Source: Planctomycetota bacterium (GTDB taxonomy: Bacteria; Planctomycetota; MHYJ01; JACPRB01). From it: 42,285 bases of DNA. Each line of letters starts with the position of its first letter. Within the stretch, counting starts at the first letter, position 1. Shown here one piece after another: positions 16,948 to 24,920 of the stretch. The translations under genes were made by a program, and so were the position numbers. The notes beneath the pieces were generated by a model. The model saw only the letters and a program-made list of their open reading frames with translations. It made no database searches and was not told the DNA's origin. The stretch lies in the NCBI GenBank assembly GCA_016209705.1, contig JACQVR010000036.1, positions 1 to 42,285 on the forward strand. The letters are read 5' to 3'.

Positions 16948-17888
16948 GAGGATTCTCCCAAGGCCGCCTTCCTGACGTACCTCCGGATCGTGGACGTGGA
17001 GGGATCCAGCACGAGGACGCGATCCTCCGTATCGATCGCCACGTCGAGCCCGACGGCGCCGGCGGGGAATTCCCGTGCCGTCGCGACCACGCCGATCAAA
17101 CGGCCGGTCGGACCGTGGAGCTTGATCCGGACGATTCCCTTCTCGCTGGTCACGAACGAGCCGTCGCGCCCGATGGCAAAGTGGCTCGGGTTGCAGCAGC
17201 CGGAGAAATCCTCGATCCCCGCCGAGGCCCGGCCCCACGACGTGATCAAACTTCCATCCGGCCGGTAGCTTTCCAGGGAGTGTCGGCCCGTGTTGGCGAC
17301 CCACAAGCGACCGGCCGGGTCAATCGCCACGTCGAAGAACGGACTCGGAATGACGAGACCCGGGATGCCCGCGGCGTTCTCTTTCGCCCCAGGCGTCTCC
17401 GCAGAGAGCCGACCTTGTCGGATCGATGGACGATTCGCGCTCCGAAATCTGCCACGTAGACGTCGTTCTCGGAAGCAGCGATCGACGTGATCCACGTCGC
17501 GGCGCCGATGGGCTTCCACACCGCTTCCCTCCGGCCTTTCGAATCGAAGACCTCGACGTGGTCCCGCATTCCGAGATAGACGTGGATCCCGAGTCGACGC
17601 TCACGCACGTCGGGGGATGCTCCAGCTCGACCCGCTCGACGCAGCGGCCGCGGCCGTCCAGAATAAGGAGCTGCCGATCGAGACCGTCGCGGGAGCGGCC
17701 GGCCCCGGCGGCGTCGCCGGCCTCCCGTCCCGTCCGGGCTCCTCGATGCCGAGATGCGCGGTCGGATCGTGCGCCCGCCAGCGCGCGAATCCCATGACCG
17801 CCGCTCCCAGGAACGCCAGCGCCGCGGCGCCCGGCAGGACGAGGGCCGCCGCCCGCCGGATCCTCATTCCCGCAACGCGCCGCCACAT
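16944..17888 (-). pseudogene. NHL-repeat (beta-propeller) membrane-anchored protein, multiply frameshifted
   Basis: ATG 17888 (or 17867) opens a TM anchor (AAALVLPGAAALAFLGAAVMG). The propeller that follows is spread over three further frames: LLILDGRGRCVERVEL, then HVYLGMRDHVEVFDSKG ... NDVYVADFG, then GRLWVANTGRHSLESYRPDG to the end at 16944. The shifts lie near 17680, 17595 and 17415. Each segment reads as NHL repeats, so the ancestor was one about 310-residue periplasmic protein. It is the first gene of the redox operon. Three breaks in one gene suggest decay, unless local read quality was poor. Confidence 0.75.
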
Positions 17889-17898
17889 AGTTAACCTG

Positions 17899-17904
17899 AT
17901 TATA
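17899..17904 (-). promoter_or_regulatory. -10 element (TATAAT) of the redox operon
   Basis: A perfect TATAAT on the - strand, 11 nt before ATG 17888. Transcription would begin near 17892, making the message nearly leaderless, or the start is ATG 17867. No good -35 is present, which suggests dependence on an activator; the large inverted repeat upstream is a candidate site. Confidence 0.45.
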
Positions 17905-17930
17905 TATACGCCCCCGAGGCCGATCCGACG

Positions 17931-17963
17931 TGTTACAAATAAGTTTGAAAACTTATTGTAACA
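17931..17963. promoter_or_regulatory. Large inverted repeat, likely operator of the redox operon
   Basis: The arms TGTTACAAATAAGTTT (17931-17946) and AAACTTATTGTAACA (17949-17963) are inverted copies with one unpaired A. It lies upstream of the TATAAT box and is strikingly AT-rich in GC-rich DNA. This is typical of a dimeric regulator site. It could also act as a terminator hairpin for the DUF190 gene upstream. Confidence 0.55.
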
Positions 17964-18002
17964 TCGCCAGACGGCGTGTTCCGCCCGGGCGCTCCCGGGC
18001 GG

Positions 18003-18350
18003 CTACTCGTCGGCGGGTACGTTGTGCCGATAGGCGATGATGTGAACCCGCTCCAGCGTCATCAACCCTTCCGTGACCATGCGGTCCAGTTCAGGCAGGA
18101 TGCCCTGGATCCGTTCGGCCTGGTCCACGATCTCCACCACGATGGGAAGATCCTCGGACAGGCGCAGGATCTTCGTGGTATGGATCCGGCTCGACGCGCC
18201 GAAGCCCTCGATGCCGCGCCACACCGTCGCTCCGGCCATGCCGCGCTCGCGCGCTTTGCGCACGATCGCTTCGTACAGCGGCATCCCTTCCCACTTGTCC
18301 GACTCGCCGATGAAAATGCGCAGGAGTTGACCTTCGCCCTCGATCTTCAT
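18003..18350 (-). CDS. DUF190 (PII-like) protein, crcB partner
   Basis: 115 residues of the DUF190 family (RIFIGESDKWEGMPLYEAIVRKARERG ... GATVWRGIEGFG ... LPIVVEIVD), a PII-like fold. Genes of this family often sit beside crcB. Here it starts 13 nt after the crcB stop, in one operon under the fluoride riboswitch. The role is probably to modulate the fluoride exporter; this is inferred from context. Confidence 0.9.
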   Translation of the reverse strand: MKIEGEGQLLRIFIGESDKWEGMPLYEAIVRKARERGMAGATVWRGIEGFGASSRIHTTKILRLSEDLPIVVEIVDQAERIQGILPELDRMVTEGLMTLERVHIIAYRHNVPADE

Positions 18351-18363
18351 GTCCGACTCCTTT

Positions 18364-18744
18364 TCAGGCGCCCAGCAATTTCATCAAGGACCGCCCCAGC
18401 CACACGGAGCCTACCCCCAATGTGATGTTGGCCGCCACGTTGAGGGCCGTCCGGACATGTTCGCCGGCCCGCAGCAGTTCCACCGTCTCGTAGCCGAAAC
18501 TCGAAAACGTCGTGAAACCGCCGAGGAGGCCGATGCCGACAAAAAGGCGCGTTTCGGGGCGAAGCGCCCCCCGACCCTCGACAAGATGCATGAAGACACC
18601 GATCGCGAAACAACCAAGGATGTTGACGATCAACGTCCCGTAGGGAAAACCGCCGTTGAGATGTCGGTGAACCAGGCCGCCCAGGGCGTAGCGGGCGACC
18701 GAGCCCAGGAAACCACCCAAACCGACGAGGAGGAGATGGCTCAC
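18364..18744 (-). CDS. crcB: Fluoride ion exporter CrcB/Fluc
   Basis: 126-residue, four-helix membrane channel that exports fluoride as an antiparallel dimer. Family features are present: GGFLGSVARYALG at the N-terminus, TLIVNILGCFAIG (the NxxG pore segment) and GLLGGFTTFSSFGYETVELL (TTFSTF track). The start is GTG 18744 with AAGGAGG 8 nt upstream. Expression is very probably controlled by the riboswitch in its leader. Confidence 0.95.
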   Translation of the reverse strand: MSHLLLVGLGGFLGSVARYALGGLVHRHLNGGFPYGTLIVNILGCFAIGVFMHLVEGRGALRPETRLFVGIGLLGGFTTFSSFGYETVELLRAGEHVRTALNVAANITLGVGSVWLGRSLMKLLGA

Positions 18745-18773
18745 GGGAGACCTCCTTCGGAACGCCCTTCAGT

Positions 18774-18828
18774 CCGACAGGAGTCATCAGCCGGGCCAGC
18801 GGTTCAGGGCAGACTCCATTGCCCGCCG
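18774..18828 (-). promoter_or_regulatory. Fluoride riboswitch (crcB motif)
   Basis: On the - strand the leader has GGGCAATGGAGTCTGCCC, then TGAACCGC, then GGCTGATGACTCCTGTC. This follows the crcB motif: a GGGC-AUG-GAGU ... GCCC stem, and a downstream GCUGAUG-ACUCC that pairs with GGAGU. The ribosome site AAGGAGG of crcB lies about 20 nt after it, so control is probably at translation initiation; I see no U-run terminator. Confidence 0.85.
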
Positions 18829-18899
18829 ATTCCATTATCGGCACCCAAGGCGGCCGCCCTTGATCTTCGGCCCCCGCGGCGGCAGAAGCGCCCCGTTCC

Positions 18900-18928
18900 T
18901 TGGGGTCCTCGCCGGGGCCTCCTATAAT
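18900..18928 (+). promoter_or_regulatory. Promoter of the glycosyltransferase gene
   Basis: TTGGGG (18900-18905), 17-bp spacer, then a perfect TATAAT (18923-18928). The start of transcription would be within a few bases of ATG 18937, so the message is probably leaderless; no ribosome site precedes that ATG. Confidence 0.5.
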
Positions 18929-18936
18929 GGGAGCCC

Positions 18937-19755
18937 ATGGCGGCGCCCAAGGTAAGCGTCATTCTCGGCACCTTCGATCAGACCAACGCGCTCACGTATT
19001 CCCTGATCGGGTACCGGCGCCAGTCGTTCCAGGATTTCGAGATCGTCGTCGCGGACGACGGATCGGACGAGGAGACGAAACAGGTCGTCGACGCGTTCCG
19101 TGAAACGAGCGGTTTCCTCATCAAGCACGTTTGGCAGGAGAATCGCGGGTTTCGCCGGGCCAAAATCGCCAACGCAGCCGTGAGGCAATCGGAGGGCGAG
19201 ATCCTCCTGTTCTCCGACGGAGACTGCATCCCTCATCGAGATTTCGTGAAGTGGCACGCCGAAAGCTCCGGCCCCGGGAGGTTCAGCAGCGGAGGATACG
19301 TCCGACTGAGTCCCGCGGCGTCTCAGGCGCTGACGCGCGACCGCGTAGCGGCGGGAGATCTCGAGAAACGTATGCCGCCGGCGGCCTGGATCAAGTTCCG
19401 CTGGACCCATTTCAAGAACGGCTGGGGCGTCCTGATCGGGAATCCCGTCAGCCCGCGCGCCTATGGGTGCAACCTCTCGTGCGGCCGGGACGTGTATGCC
19501 GCGGTGAACGGCTTCGACGAGAACTTCGACGGGTTCGGCCGGGAAGACTCGGACTTGCGCAATCGGATGCGCCGCTGGGGCGCCAGACCCGTCAGCCTGT
19601 GGTGTCGGACTTGGGTTTATCATGTGAACGATGTCATCGATCCCACGGGGCGCCGGCGAAGGATCCCGCGGCGGAAGAATCTCGAATACTTCGCGCGGCC
19701 GGAGATCCCCGTCTATTGCGAAAACGGCCTGGTCAAGAAATCGACGGGCCGATGA
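18937..19755 (+). CDS. Family 2 glycosyltransferase
   Basis: 272 residues. GT-A fold with VSVILGTFDQTNALTYSL, VADDGSDEET (nucleotide-sugar binding DDGS) and LFSDGDCIPHRDF (DxD-like metal-binding motif), followed by a galactosyltransferase-type C-terminal segment (NGFDENFDGFGREDSDLRNRM, with the ED acceptor/catalytic pair). No membrane segment. It probably adds a sugar during surface polysaccharide or glycan synthesis. A deacetylase gene follows after 3 nt, so the pair likely modifies the same glycan. The substrate cannot be told. Confidence 0.9.
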   Translation: MAAPKVSVILGTFDQTNALTYSLIGYRRQSFQDFEIVVADDGSDEETKQVVDAFRETSGFLIKHVWQENRGFRRAKIANAAVRQSEGEILLFSDGDCIPHRDFVKWHAESSGPGRFSSGGYVRLSPAASQALTRDRVAAGDLEKRMPPAAWIKFRWTHFKNGWGVLIGNPVSPRAYGCNLSCGRDVYAAVNGFDENFDGFGREDSDLRNRMRRWGARPVSLWCRTWVYHVNDVIDPTGRRRRIPRRKNLEYFARPEIPVYCENGLVKKSTGR

Positions 19756-19758
19756 CCC

Positions 19759-20472
19759 ATGAACGTGCCCGTCTTTTACTACCATCGGATCGGCCCCTTC
19801 CGCGAGGGAGCTCCGCGGCGACTGAACGCCGCCCCCGAGGCCTTCCGAGAACACATGCAGGTTCTGGCCCGTCGCGCTCGCCCCGCGTCGCTGGACACGC
19901 TCGTCGATTGGGTTCGGTCGGGCCGGCCGATCCCGCGGGGCACGGCGGCGGTGACGTTCGATGACGGCTACCGGCACGTTCTGGAATACGCCCTTCCGAC
20001 CCTGAAGGAGTTCGGCATTCCCGCCACGTTCTTCATCGTCACCGGCGGCGTGGGGGCGGACGATTCATGGAACGACGGGTCGCGGGTGCCGCGCGAGCGC
20101 ATTCTTTCATGGGACGAACTCGCCCGGATCGTCGCCGAGGGACACGCCATCGGCTCTCACACATGCAGCCACGCCGTCCTGGAAGGAATGGCAGAAGACC
20201 GCCTGCGCCGGGAAATTTTCGAATCGAAAAAAATTCTGGAGGAACGGCTGGGAATCCCCGTGCGACATTTCGCCTATCCGCAGGGCCGGTTTTCTCTGGA
20301 GGCGGAGCGGCTCGTCCGGGAAGCGGGCTACGCGGCGGGATGGGCGACCCGCAAGGGAAAACCGCTCTCGAACGACGACCTCACCGCCGTCCGCCGCGTC
20401 CCGGTCAGTTCCTGGATCCGGGGACCGAGATTCCGGTGGGAGCTCTTCCTGATGAAGTGGGGCTTGCGGTAA
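19759..20472 (+). CDS. Polysaccharide deacetylase (NodB domain)
   Basis: 237 residues. NodB homology domain with motif 1 TFDDGY, motif 2 SHTCSH (HxxxH zinc ligands H-T-C-S-H), FAYPQGRFS (motif 3-like) and a C-terminal GYAAGWATRKG. It would remove acetyl groups from an N-acetylhexosamine glycan. No signal peptide is seen, which suggests cytoplasmic or atypical export. It forms a two-gene operon with the preceding glycosyltransferase and converges on the response-regulator gene. Confidence 0.88.
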   Translation: MNVPVFYYHRIGPFREGAPRRLNAAPEAFREHMQVLARRARPASLDTLVDWVRSGRPIPRGTAAVTFDDGYRHVLEYALPTLKEFGIPATFFIVTGGVGADDSWNDGSRVPRERILSWDELARIVAEGHAIGSHTCSHAVLEGMAEDRLRREIFESKKILEERLGIPVRHFAYPQGRFSLEAERLVREAGYAAGWATRKGKPLSNDDLTAVRRVPVSSWIRGPRFRWELFLMKWGLR

Positions 20473-20479
20473 CGCCGGT

Positions 20480-21172
20480 TCAACTCGACGCGGCCTCGAA
20501 GCGGTACCCCACCCCGCGCAACGTCTCGATGCACGCCCCCACCCTTCCCAGTTTTCGCCGGAGCGAGGCGACATGAACGTCCACCGCGCGTTCCACCCCG
20601 CGGGAAGGATAAGCTGGGCGAAGGGCCGCCACGAGCTGGCGCCGCGAATACGCCCTTCCGGGCGGCGTCAACAACCACCGCAGGATCTGGATTTCGCACG
20701 GCGTCAGGGGCGAAGCCGGTCGCGGTCGAACCAACGCGGAGCGATCGACATCCAGCGTCACCGGACCGGAGGACAGATAGCGCTGCGCGCCGGGGGCTGT
20801 GCGCCACGCGATCATGCGGCCGACGCGGGCTCTCAGAGGGCGTTCCTCGGCGGGAAGAATCACGACATCATGGGCGCCCCGATCGAGGGCCTCCACGACC
20901 CGTCTTTCCTGGCCGCTCACGGCCAACAAGAGGATGGGAATGCGAGACGTCGCGAAGTCCTCGCGCCATGCGCGAATCAGACGGAGCGCCTCGTCGCTGC
21001 CCAAGCTCAGGTTGATGATGGCGAGCCGCGGGCCGCGCGATCGGCTCTTGGCCAAGGCCTGGTCCGCCGTCAAGGCGAGGTCGACGTCCCACCCCCGGCG
21101 GTAAAAAGAAAGCCGCAACGCCGACAGGTTGACCCGATCGGGATCCACGGCCAGAACGGTGACGTGACGCAT
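20480..21172 (-). CDS. OmpR-type response regulator with degenerate receiver
   Basis: 230 residues from ATG 21172. Receiver domain 1-120 and winged-helix DNA-binding domain 135-228 (LTPCEIQILRWLL ... RRQLVAAL ... VDVHVASLRRKLG ... IETLRGVGYRFEA). The phospho-acceptor position carries Asn54 (AIINLSLG) and the conserved Lys is lost (VILPAEERPL), so it is probably not phosphorylated in the usual way. No histidine kinase gene is adjacent. It lies 59 nt downstream of lipB on the same strand. Confidence 0.88.
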   Translation of the reverse strand: MRHVTVLAVDPDRVNLSALRLSFYRRGWDVDLALTADQALAKSRSRGPRLAIINLSLGSDEALRLIRAWREDFATSRIPILLLAVSGQERRVVEALDRGAHDVVILPAEERPLRARVGRMIAWRTAPGAQRYLSSGPVTLDVDRSALVRPRPASPLTPCEIQILRWLLTPPGRAYSRRQLVAALRPAYPSRGVERAVDVHVASLRRKLGRVGACIETLRGVGYRFEAASS

Positions 21173-21231
21173 GCCCCTCTCCGGCCACGCGTTCTCCGGC
21201 GGCCTCTTCAGGGCGCCGATTCTAGCACGCG

Positions 21232-21903
21232 CTACGGCGACGCACACGCGAAATGCGGCGCGCGCATTTCCCAGGATCGAAACCCGTATTCTCGAACGAC
21301 GTGCGGAACGAGGCGCTCCGCGACGCGCGCCACCTCGACGCGCTCCCCCGCGTGCGCCGCGACGGACGTCATCACGCACCGCGGCATGCCGCACGGATGG
21401 ATGCGCCGGAACGGCTCCAGATCATTGGATACGTTGAGCGCCCACCCATGAAGCGTCACGCCCTTGGAGACGCGAACTCCGATCGACGCGATCTTTCCCC
21501 GATCCGTCCACACTCCGACGCAATCGTCGCGGCGGCGCGCCGCAATGCCCCACTCCGCGAGCGCGCTGATGAGCGCCCGTTCCATGCGAAGAACATGCTC
21601 GCGGATGCCGATCCGGCGCTCGCGCAAGCGGAAGAGGGGATACCCCACGAGCTGGCCGGGCCCGTGATAGGTTACGTCGCCGCCCCGATCGATGCGGCGG
21701 ACGGAGATGGTTCCGGGGTCAAGAAGATTGGAAGGATTCGCGCGGCGACCCAAGGTGAAGACCGGGGGATGCTGAAGAAGAAGCAGAACCGCCGGAGCGC
21801 CCTGTCGCACCTCTTCGGCCAGCTCGCGCTGCGCGTCCCACGCGACGTCGAAGTCGACGAGCTCTCCACTGATGACACGGAGCCGACCCCATGCTTCGGT
21901 CAT
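21232..21903 (-). CDS. lipB: Octanoyltransferase LipB
   Basis: Transfers octanoate from acyl-carrier protein to lipoyl domains of 2-oxoacid dehydrogenases and GcvH. 223 residues with the family motifs RGGDVTYHGPGQLVGYPL, the catalytic Lys in GKIASIGVRVSKGVTLHG, and the catalytic Cys in IHPCGMP. No lipA is present nearby. It starts 15 nt after serA and may be in one transcript with efp and serA. Confidence 0.95.
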   Translation of the reverse strand: MTEAWGRLRVISGELVDFDVAWDAQRELAEEVRQGAPAVLLLLQHPPVFTLGRRANPSNLLDPGTISVRRIDRGGDVTYHGPGQLVGYPLFRLRERRIGIREHVLRMERALISALAEWGIAARRRDDCVGVWTDRGKIASIGVRVSKGVTLHGWALNVSNDLEPFRRIHPCGMPRCVMTSVAAHAGERVEVARVAERLVPHVVREYGFRSWEMRAPHFACASP

Positions 21904-21918
21904 GGCGCGCGTAACCGG

Positions 21919-23499
21919 TCATCCCGGCAAAGTGATGGACCGGATCTCCTGCACGGCCACCTTGGAGCGGATCTCCTCGAGGACGGACGGCGACACGGGA
22001 TCGTCCACCGCCAGCATGATGATGGCGCGTTGCCCGCGCCCGGTCCGGCCGACTTCCATCCGCGCGATGTTGATCTTGTGCTCGCCCAGGATCGTGCCGA
22101 ACCTTCCCACCATGCCGGGCAGGTCCGGATACGTCATCACGAGCATGTGCTTCGACGGACGCAGGTCGATGTCGAACGCATCCACGTGCACGATTCGAGG
22201 CGAGGGCCCTTCGAAAACCGTGCCCGCGACGGTGCGGGATCCCTCTTCCGTCTCGACCCGTACCGACAGCAGGCTCTTGTAGTTGCGCGCGTCCTTGCGC
22301 TTGCTCTCGATGATCTGGATTCCCCGCTCGCGCGCCGTCAAGCGGGCGTTGACTTCGTTGATTTCGCCGCCGAGGTGGGGCTGCAACGCCCCCTTCACGG
22401 CAAGTTGGGTCATGGCGGAGGGTTCGAAGCTGGCGACCTGACCCAGGAAGGTCACCTCGATGGCGCGAGGCCGCCCTCCCTGGAGCTGAGCGCACAGGCT
22501 GCCCAGATCCTCGGCCAGCTTCAAGTAAGGGGTCAGTGCCGGATCGGAGGCTCCGATCAGATTGACCGCATTGCGAACGAGCCCCCGCTTGAAGTAATCC
22601 ACGAATTGTTCGGCGATGTCCACGGAGACTTTGAGCTGGGCCTCCTCGGTGGAGGCGCCCAGATGCGGCGTCAGCGTGACGGTGTCCAGCTTGAAAAGCG
22701 GATGATCCTTCGGCGGCGGTTCGCTTTCGTACACGTCCAGCGCCGCCCCCGCGATCTCCTTCTTCTCCAGCGCCTCGACCAGCGCCTTCTCGTCCACCAC
22801 TCCGCCCCGCGAGCTGTGGATCAGGCGCGCAGATTTCTTCATGCGGCGGAACTCGCCCGCGCCGAACATTCCGCGCGTCTTTTCGGTCAGCGGAAGATGA
22901 AGCGAGATGAAGTCCGCCGTCTCCAGGAGCCGGTCGAACTCCATAAGTTCCACCCCCAGGACTTCCGCGCGCTCCCGGACGAGCAGAGGATCGTACGCCA
23001 CCGCGCGCATTCCGAAGGCCTTGGCGTATCGCGCCATCATGCCCCCGACTTTGCCTAACCCCACGATTCCCAGCGTTTTGCCTTCGAGCTCGACGCCGAC
23101 GTTGGGCGTTCGTTCCCATCGGTCCGCGCGCAGCGAGGCGTCCGCGCGGACCACGTGGCGGGCGCACGCCAGGAGCAGGGCGAACGCGTGTTCCGCGGCG
23201 GAGGTGACGTTTCCCAGCGGCGCGTTCATCACGATCACGCCGCGGCGGCTGGCCGCCTCGACGTCGATGTTGTCCACCCCCACGCCCGCGCGGCCGATGA
23301 TCTTGAGCTTGGCGCCCGCTTCGATGACCTCGCGCGTCACCTTCGCGGCGCTCCGGACGATGAGCCCCTCGTAATTTCCGACGGCGGCTTTCAGCTCGTC
23401 CGGCTTCATCTTTCCGCGCCGGTCGACGTCGATCTCGGCCGCCCGCAGCGTCCGCACGCATTCTTCGGCAACGTCGTCGGCGATGAGGACTCTCGACAT
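21919..23499 (-). CDS. serA: D-3-phosphoglycerate dehydrogenase
   Basis: First step of serine synthesis (3-phosphoglycerate to phosphohydroxypyruvate, NAD-dependent). 526 residues, the long type: catalytic N-terminus, Rossmann domain with GLGKVGGMMA, catalytic RGGVVDEKAL and HLGASTEEAQ (His), an intervening domain, and a C-terminal ACT domain (MLVMTYPDLPGMVGRFGTILGEHKINIARMEVGR) that gives serine feedback. ATG 23499 is chosen because the protein begins there with the family's MSRVLIADDVAEECV; further upstream the frame overlaps efp. Confidence 0.96.
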   Translation of the reverse strand: MSRVLIADDVAEECVRTLRAAEIDVDRRGKMKPDELKAAVGNYEGLIVRSAAKVTREVIEAGAKLKIIGRAGVGVDNIDVEAASRRGVIVMNAPLGNVTSAAEHAFALLLACARHVVRADASLRADRWERTPNVGVELEGKTLGIVGLGKVGGMMARYAKAFGMRAVAYDPLLVRERAEVLGVELMEFDRLLETADFISLHLPLTEKTRGMFGAGEFRRMKKSARLIHSSRGGVVDEKALVEALEKKEIAGAALDVYESEPPPKDHPLFKLDTVTLTPHLGASTEEAQLKVSVDIAEQFVDYFKRGLVRNAVNLIGASDPALTPYLKLAEDLGSLCAQLQGGRPRAIEVTFLGQVASFEPSAMTQLAVKGALQPHLGGEINEVNARLTARERGIQIIESKRKDARNYKSLLSVRVETEEGSRTVAGTVFEGPSPRIVHVDAFDIDLRPSKHMLVMTYPDLPGMVGRFGTILGEHKINIARMEVGRTGRGQRAIIMLAVDDPVSPSVLEEIRSKVAVQEIRSITLPG

Positions 23500-23528
23500 G
23501 GCTGAAGCTCGTTTCCGCGCGCTCCGGA

Positions 23529-24098
23529 CTATTTGTTGGCGCGCTCGAGGTATTTTCCTTCCCGGGTGTCCACCCGGATCGTTTCGCCTTCCGTGATGAA
23601 GGGAGGAACCTGGACCACCGCGCCTGTTTCGAGCGTGGCGGGCTTGTACACGTTGGTGATGGTGGCCCCCTTCAGGGCCGGTTCCGTCCGAACGACGTTC
23701 AGCTCCACGGTGAAGGGCAGTTCCACCGAGATCGCCCTTCCCTCCAGGAAATTGATCTTGACGGGAAGATTTTCCTTGAGCCACTTCACGTCGTCTCCCA
23801 GCAGATCCTTGTGCAGCTCGATCTGCTCGAAATTTTCCTGGTTCATGAAGACGTAGGTGTCGCCGTTCTGGTACAGGTACTCGTAATCGTGCGGTTCGAT
23901 GAACGCCTGTTCCAGCTTGTCGGACGAGGAGAACCTCTGCTCCTTGGCGACGCCCGTGTTCAGATTTCGCAGCTTGATCTGGATGATCGCCCGCCAGTTG
24001 CCGGGGGTAATGTGATCGACGTTGACGACGGTCCAGAGCGAACCTTCCCACTTCACGACGTGGCCCTTGCGAATTTCGGTCGCCTGCAATTCGGACAT
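23529..24098 (-). CDS. efp: Elongation factor P
   Basis: Relieves ribosome stalling at proline runs. 189 residues with three OB/KOW domains; ATG 24098 follows AGGAGG. The loop that normally bears the modified Lys or Arg reads DHITPGNWRAIIQIKL: the tip residue aligned with E. coli Lys34 is Asn, so the known lysine or arginine modifications seem impossible at that position. C-terminal ITEGETIRVDTREGKYLERA is typical. It lies 29 nt before serA. Confidence 0.95.
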   Translation of the reverse strand: MSELQATEIRKGHVVKWEGSLWTVVNVDHITPGNWRAIIQIKLRNLNTGVAKEQRFSSSDKLEQAFIEPHDYEYLYQNGDTYVFMNQENFEQIELHKDLLGDDVKWLKENLPVKINFLEGRAISVELPFTVELNVVRTEPALKGATITNVYKPATLETGAVVQVPPFITEGETIRVDTREGKYLERANK

Positions 24099-24198
24099 CG
24101 AGAACGAACCTCCTGTTTGGAAATGCGGGAAGCGGATTTTAGCCGGCGAGGCGGACCAAAACAAGGCGGTAATCAGTTATCGGTGTTCGGTTCTCAGT

Positions 24199-24239
24199 GC
24201 CCGTGAGAAAGGCCGCCAAAGGCAGATTTTTTCACGGGC
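24199..24239. terminator. Hairpin between efp and ndk, possible terminator or repeat
   Basis: Arms GCCCGTGAGAAA (24199-24210) and TTTTTCACGGGC (24228-24239) pair over 12 positions (one G-U) around a 17-nt loop. It lies just past the ndk stop. There is no T-run after the stem, so simple intrinsic termination is not assured. Confidence 0.4.
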
Positions 24240-24248
24240 TCTGGCACC

Positions 24249-24713
24249 TCAAGATCGTTCCGGTTCCTCGTACACCCAGGAGAGATCGGCGGGAGTCCAT
24301 TCCACGAACTCGTCGGGCCGGAAGAAAATCGGCAACTCCCGACGCGCGGCCTCGGGAGAGTCGGAGCCGTGAATCAAGTTGAAGCCCTTGGAACACCCGT
24401 AGTCGCCCCGGACGGTCCCCGGCTGGGCTTCCTGGCCGAACGTGGCGCCCAGGAGATTTCGCAGCACCTTCACCGTGTACGCGCCGTCGATCGCCAGGAC
24501 CGCCACGGGACCGGAGGTGACGAATTTCACGAGCGTTTCGTAGAACGGCTTGCCCTCGTGAACGGAGTAGAGCTCCCGCGCTTGGGCCTCCGTCATGCGG
24601 ATCAGCTTGAGCGCGGACAGCCTCAACCCTTTTTCCTCGATCCGCTTCAGAATCTTCCCGACCAGGCGTCGTTGCACGCCGTCCGGCTTGATCATGCAGA
24701 AGGTGCGTTCCAT
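24249..24713 (-). CDS. ndk: Nucleoside diphosphate kinase
   Basis: 154 residues; transfers gamma phosphate from ATP to NDPs. Has the N-terminal TFCMIKPDGVQR, substrate Arg/Thr residues, and the phospho-histidine in KGFNLIHGSDSPEAARRE. ATG 24713 agrees with the family start. The C-terminus ends WVYEEPERS, as expected. Confidence 0.96.
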   Translation of the reverse strand: MERTFCMIKPDGVQRRLVGKILKRIEEKGLRLSALKLIRMTEAQARELYSVHEGKPFYETLVKFVTSGPVAVLAIDGAYTVKVLRNLLGATFGQEAQPGTVRGDYGCSKGFNLIHGSDSPEAARRELPIFFRPDEFVEWTPADLSWVYEEPERS

Positions 24714-24920
24714 CGTCGGCCCTCCCGAGGCCGCGGTACTCTAAGGAGCGATGCGAGGGGTGTCAAGACCGTGCCCCGGAAACATTTCTCGATCGGGCTC
24801 CGCCTCGCGACGAGACGCTGCTCCCTGTCTGTCGACCTGCCGTCTCAAGCGCTAGCGCCACGACTTGGAGCACAGTAGAATCGTTCACCGCGATCCGAGA
24901 AAATCGCCGATCGCTCTCCC

